From positions 1-64,000 of the forward strand of contig DLHX01000017.1 in assembly GCA_002483465.1 (NCBI GenBank): a stretch of DNA of 64,000 nucleotides, given 5' to 3'. Source of the DNA: Micavibrio sp. UBA7657 (lineage in GTDB: Bacteria > Pseudomonadota > Alphaproteobacteria > Micavibrionales > Micavibrionaceae). Every line of letters starts with the position of its first letter. The first letter of the stretch is position 1. The notes below the pieces were generated by a model. It was not told the DNA's origin, made no database searches, and saw nothing but the letters and a program-made list of their open reading frames with translations. The translations under genes and the position numbers were made by a program. Positions 61,277 to 64,000 of this stretch are shown piece by piece.

Positions 61277-61755
61277 CCACCCCACAAACCTATAAAGACG
61301 CGCTGCTCGTCCTGCCGAAAGACCCCAACGCCGCGATGCAGGAAATGATGAGCACCATCGACGCGCTGCGCAATGTCTACCGCCGCGAGACGGAGGCGTT
61401 AGAGGCCGCCGATACAAAGGCTTTTCTTGAAATGCAGTCAGAGAAACTCCTGATTGCGCGCGCCTATCAGGATGGTATCGGCCAGATTCTCGACCGCAAG
61501 GACGAGATGAAAAAATCAAATCCCCTGCTCCGTCGCCGCCTCGAGGACATGCAGAAGGATTTTGCCGATCTTACGGCCAAGAATATGGACGCACTGAAGC
61601 GCATGGGCCGCGTGGCCGAGCGCCTCGGCAACACCATCCGCGTCGCCGCTAAAGACGCCGCCGTGCGTAGCCGCACCTACAGCTACGGCGAGACCGGCAG
61701 TATTAAAGGAAGCGAGAGAAAGTCCGTTTCAATGGGAGTTAGCGAAACCGCGTAA
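61273..61755 (+). CDS. FlgN-like flagellar chaperone, second copy
   Basis: The 160-residue helical protein of the FlgN type has the segments MMSTIDALRNVYRRETEALE, AADTKAFLEMQSEKLLIA and LLRRRLEDMQKDFADLTAKN. FlgN chaperones deliver FlgK and FlgL to the export gate. It shares the overall layout (Arg-Glu-Thr followed by a short acidic loop and a Glu-Lys helix) with the gene just upstream, which suggests an old duplication. It lies before fliK. Confidence 0.82.
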   Translation: MTTPQTYKDALLVLPKDPNAAMQEMMSTIDALRNVYRRETEALEAADTKAFLEMQSEKLLIARAYQDGIGQILDRKDEMKKSNPLLRRRLEDMQKDFADLTAKNMDALKRMGRVAERLGNTIRVAAKDAAVRSRTYSYGETGSIKGSERKSVSMGVSETA

Positions 61756-61772
61756 CTGCGAAAGAAGCATGA

Positions 61773-63290
61773 ATGGATATTAGTAACTTTTTCACTGTTC
61801 AGGCTCCGCGCGAGGAGCAAAAAATTTCCGGAGGCAACACCTCCGGCAGCTCAGTCATGCCTGCGGATGTGAGCTTCCTTGATTTTATCCTGGCCCGGCT
61901 GGCTGAAGAAAATCCTGAAACGCCGAAGCCGGAAGAACATAAACTTCTCTCCTCCGACAATCCCGTTCTTGATTCCGACATCAATATCGCCGAACTGATC
62001 GCTGACAACCCGGAAATCCGCGAGCAGATCGAAGCCTGGTCGTTAGATCCGAACATGAAACTCTCGGAAGCGCTCGCCCTCAATCAAAAGGCGCTCGATG
62101 ATGCGCTCGCTCCTGTCACGGATGGCATTATCACCACCGCCAATGTCGAGGCCGGTTCGCCGCGCCTGATGCAGGCGCTCTTGATCGATGCGCAGGCGGA
62201 AGCAAAAACCAACAATACCGTGATGGCGAAACTGAAGGCCATTCTCGCTAAACTCGATAAGCTCACAGCCGAGCCTGAAACGGGCGGCCTTGTTCTTACA
62301 AACCTGACGCCGGAGCAGATCACCGACCTCAAGGCGAAAATCGAGGCTTTGCTCAACCAGGATGTCGATGCCGCGCTCACCGAAGAACAAAAGCGCAAGG
62401 CGCTGGACGGTATTTATCTAGGCCTGATCAAATTGCTGGCGCCGGACGAGCAATCGCGCGCCGCGACATTGCAGGCTGCTGTTGCAAAAAAGCAGGAAGA
62501 GCAGAATACGCAACTGAATAACCTCGCGCGCCCTGCCCCGAAAAAAGGCGAAGCGCCTGCCGTGGGCCAATCGCCGTGGTCCGACGCCGCGCCGGAAGAA
62601 GGCTATACACGCGCTGCGCCGCAGAACCAGTTCGCCAATACGCTGAAAGATTTCTCGAATAAAAAAGGCGGCACTGAAATGCCCGCAACACCCGGCGTGA
62701 AACCGGATCTCAGCGCGCTGCAGGGCTGGCCATTTACATTGAGCGGTTCAATCTTCTCGCCGACGATGCTGCCTTACGATGAATATGGCGCGCCGGTTCC
62801 GCTTCCCGCCGTTACCAGCCTCGGCACGCTGACAAATCTGGTTACGCAGGCACATACGGCCTCACAGCCGCACCCGGCTGTCCAGGTTGTCGCCGCGACG
62901 ATTTCCAAGGCTGCCGCCAACGGCGAGACGAAAAATATCACCCTGCAGCTCGAGCCGCCGGAACTTGGCCGCGTCGAAGTACGCATGGCTTTCAGCAAAG
63001 ATAAAACGGTGAAGGCAATCGTCGTTGCCGAAAAACCGGAAACGCATTTGCTGCTCCAGCGCGACGGTCACCTGTTAGAGCGCGCGCTGTTCGATTCCGG
63101 CCTTGATGCAGGCGGCTCGTCGCTGAGCTTCGAGCTTGCACATGAAGGCTATGACTTTAACGGGCGCGGCGGCGACGGCCATGGCGGCTATGCGCGCAAC
63201 GAAGGCGCACCCGAAGAAATTATTGAATCAACCATGACATGGCGCGTGGACCCGGAAACCGGGCACATGCGCTACAGCATCCTGGCTTAA
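61773..63290 (+). CDS. fliK: flagellar hook-length control protein FliK
   Basis: The 505-residue secreted ruler protein has a long variable, disordered N-terminal part (about 1-350). The conserved C-terminal domain has ITLQLEPPELGRVEVRMAFS, KAIVVAEKPETHLLLQRD and a LERALFDSGLDAGGSSLSFE end. The tail is Gly-rich. It lies directly before flgD, the usual order. Confidence 0.93.
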   Translation: MDISNFFTVQAPREEQKISGGNTSGSSVMPADVSFLDFILARLAEENPETPKPEEHKLLSSDNPVLDSDINIAELIADNPEIREQIEAWSLDPNMKLSEALALNQKALDDALAPVTDGIITTANVEAGSPRLMQALLIDAQAEAKTNNTVMAKLKAILAKLDKLTAEPETGGLVLTNLTPEQITDLKAKIEALLNQDVDAALTEEQKRKALDGIYLGLIKLLAPDEQSRAATLQAAVAKKQEEQNTQLNNLARPAPKKGEAPAVGQSPWSDAAPEEGYTRAAPQNQFANTLKDFSNKKGGTEMPATPGVKPDLSALQGWPFTLSGSIFSPTMLPYDEYGAPVPLPAVTSLGTLTNLVTQAHTASQPHPAVQVVAATISKAAANGETKNITLQLEPPELGRVEVRMAFSKDKTVKAIVVAEKPETHLLLQRDGHLLERALFDSGLDAGGSSLSFELAHEGYDFNGRGGDGHGGYARNEGAPEEIIESTMTWRVDPETGHMRYSILA

Positions 63291-63301
63291 GGAGAACGGC
63301 A

Positions 63302-64000
63302 ATGGCTATTAACCCGGTATCGATCAACACGGCCCTCGACCAGCAATCGAAAACCGACGCCGCGAGCACGCAGCTTTCGCGCGACTTCAACGACTTCCTG
63401 ATCCTGCTGACGACGCAGCTTCAGAACCAGGATCCGCTCTCGCCGATGGATACGACTGAATTCACGAACCAGCTCGTAGCGTTCGCGGGCGTCGAACAGC
63501 AGATCAACACCAACCAGAAACTCGATAGCCTCGTGTCTCTCAGCCTCGGCCAGTCGCTGGGCTCGGCACAAAGCTATGTCGGCAAGCAGATCAGCTATAT
63601 CAGCTCTGAATTCAACCACACCGGCGTGCCGTCCAAGATCAAATACTCGCTCGGTGCCGAAGCGGTCACGTCGAAACTCAGCATCTATGATGAGGGCGGC
63701 AAAGTCGTTTACTCGGTCGAAGCCGGAAAATCGGCGGGCGTTCATGATTTCATCTGGGACGGCTCCCTCAATTCAGGCGGCAAGGCCGAGCCTGGAACCT
63801 ACGAAGTCAAAGTCGACGCGCTCGATATCAACGGCGAACCTGTCCAGGCAACATCGGTTGTCTCCGGCCTCGTTCGCGGAACCGAAGCGCAGAACGGCCA
63901 GATTTACCTGCTGGTCGGCGACCGCGCCGTTGCGCTCAGCAACGTTCTCAATACCGGCGAAACCGGCATGGGCAACAACAACAGCGACGGCCTGACGATG
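63302..64000 (+). CDS. flgD: flagellar hook cap protein FlgD (partial, runs off the window)
   Basis: The first 233 residues of FlgD, the hook scaffold, are present; no stop is reached. The N-terminal signature FLILLTTQLQNQDPLSPMDT is followed by EFTNQLVAFAGVEQQINTN. The rest is a beta-sandwich with KIKYSLGAEAVTSKLSIYD and FIWDGSLNSGGKAEPGTYEV. A perfect aaggag site lies 6 bases before the ATG. Confidence 0.96.
   Translation, partial: MAINPVSINTALDQQSKTDAASTQLSRDFNDFLILLTTQLQNQDPLSPMDTTEFTNQLVAFAGVEQQINTNQKLDSLVSLSLGQSLGSAQSYVGKQISYISSEFNHTGVPSKIKYSLGAEAVTSKLSIYDEGGKVVYSVEAGKSAGVHDFIWDGSLNSGGKAEPGTYEVKVDALDINGEPVQATSVVSGLVRGTEAQNGQIYLLVGDRAVALSNVLNTGETGMGNNNSDGLTM

Overview
The window is a GC-rich chromosomal segment of an alphaproteobacterium. 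The assignment rests on gene content: CckA, FliX, a zinc-less DksA, a DUF1013/TrcR regulator, DUF1192, DUF6468 and YdcH/DUF465 proteins, a bc1 complex in the order Rieske - cytochrome b - cytochrome c1, and an NDUFAF5-like methyltransferase. Several families seem divergent, so an early-branching lineage (Rhodospirillales or Micavibrionales-like) is possible, but that is inference. No insertion sequence, prophage, rRNA or CRISPR array was seen.

Layout. 1-5.7 kb: the 3' end of uvrA, a run of small secreted or membrane proteins, tRNA-Leu(CAA), dsbB, three very short membrane proteins and an HNH nuclease. 6-15 kb: an esterase and an XRE regulator diverging around a perfect 19-bp palindrome, a nitrilase-family amidase, a UbiH/Coq6-type monooxygenase, ComF, an 877-residue methyltransferase fusion, an NDUFAF5/BioC-like methyltransferase and GMP reductase. 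15-23 kb: TrcR, an ALDH7-type dehydrogenase, the bc1 operon, TrmL and HemF. 23-31 kb: tRNA nucleotidyltransferase, with a parS-like site over its first codons, diverges from a four-gene MoxR/DUF58/BatA-like cluster. 31-40 kb: Slt transglycosylase, DapA, SmpB, then on the minus strand recA, two AT-rich unknown genes and corA, and cckA.

40-64 kb is a large flagellar region. Minus-strand units are flhB; flgB-flgC-fliE-fliQ-fliR; fliL-fliM-DUF6468-motE-TPR protein; dksA; and fliX. Plus-strand units are fhlB-like-orf-fliO-fliP; flgF-flgG-flgA-flgH; and flgI-flgJ-two FlgN-like genes-fliK-flgD, the last running off the window. Three good sigma-54 (-24/-12) promoters lie exactly upstream of flgB, flgF and flgI. 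With fliX and cckA present, this points to a Caulobacter-like hierarchy (CtrA, then FlbD/FliX with RpoN). A LamG-domain secreted protein gene sits in the opposite orientation between fliR and flhB.

Points most worth a second look: the parS-like palindrome in cca; the methyltransferase fused to what looks like a degenerate Nudix domain; the palindrome in the XRE/esterase gap; the recA-orf-orf-corA coupled cluster with two strikingly AT-rich middle genes; the CtrA-type boxes; and the LamG protein with three repeated cysteine modules.
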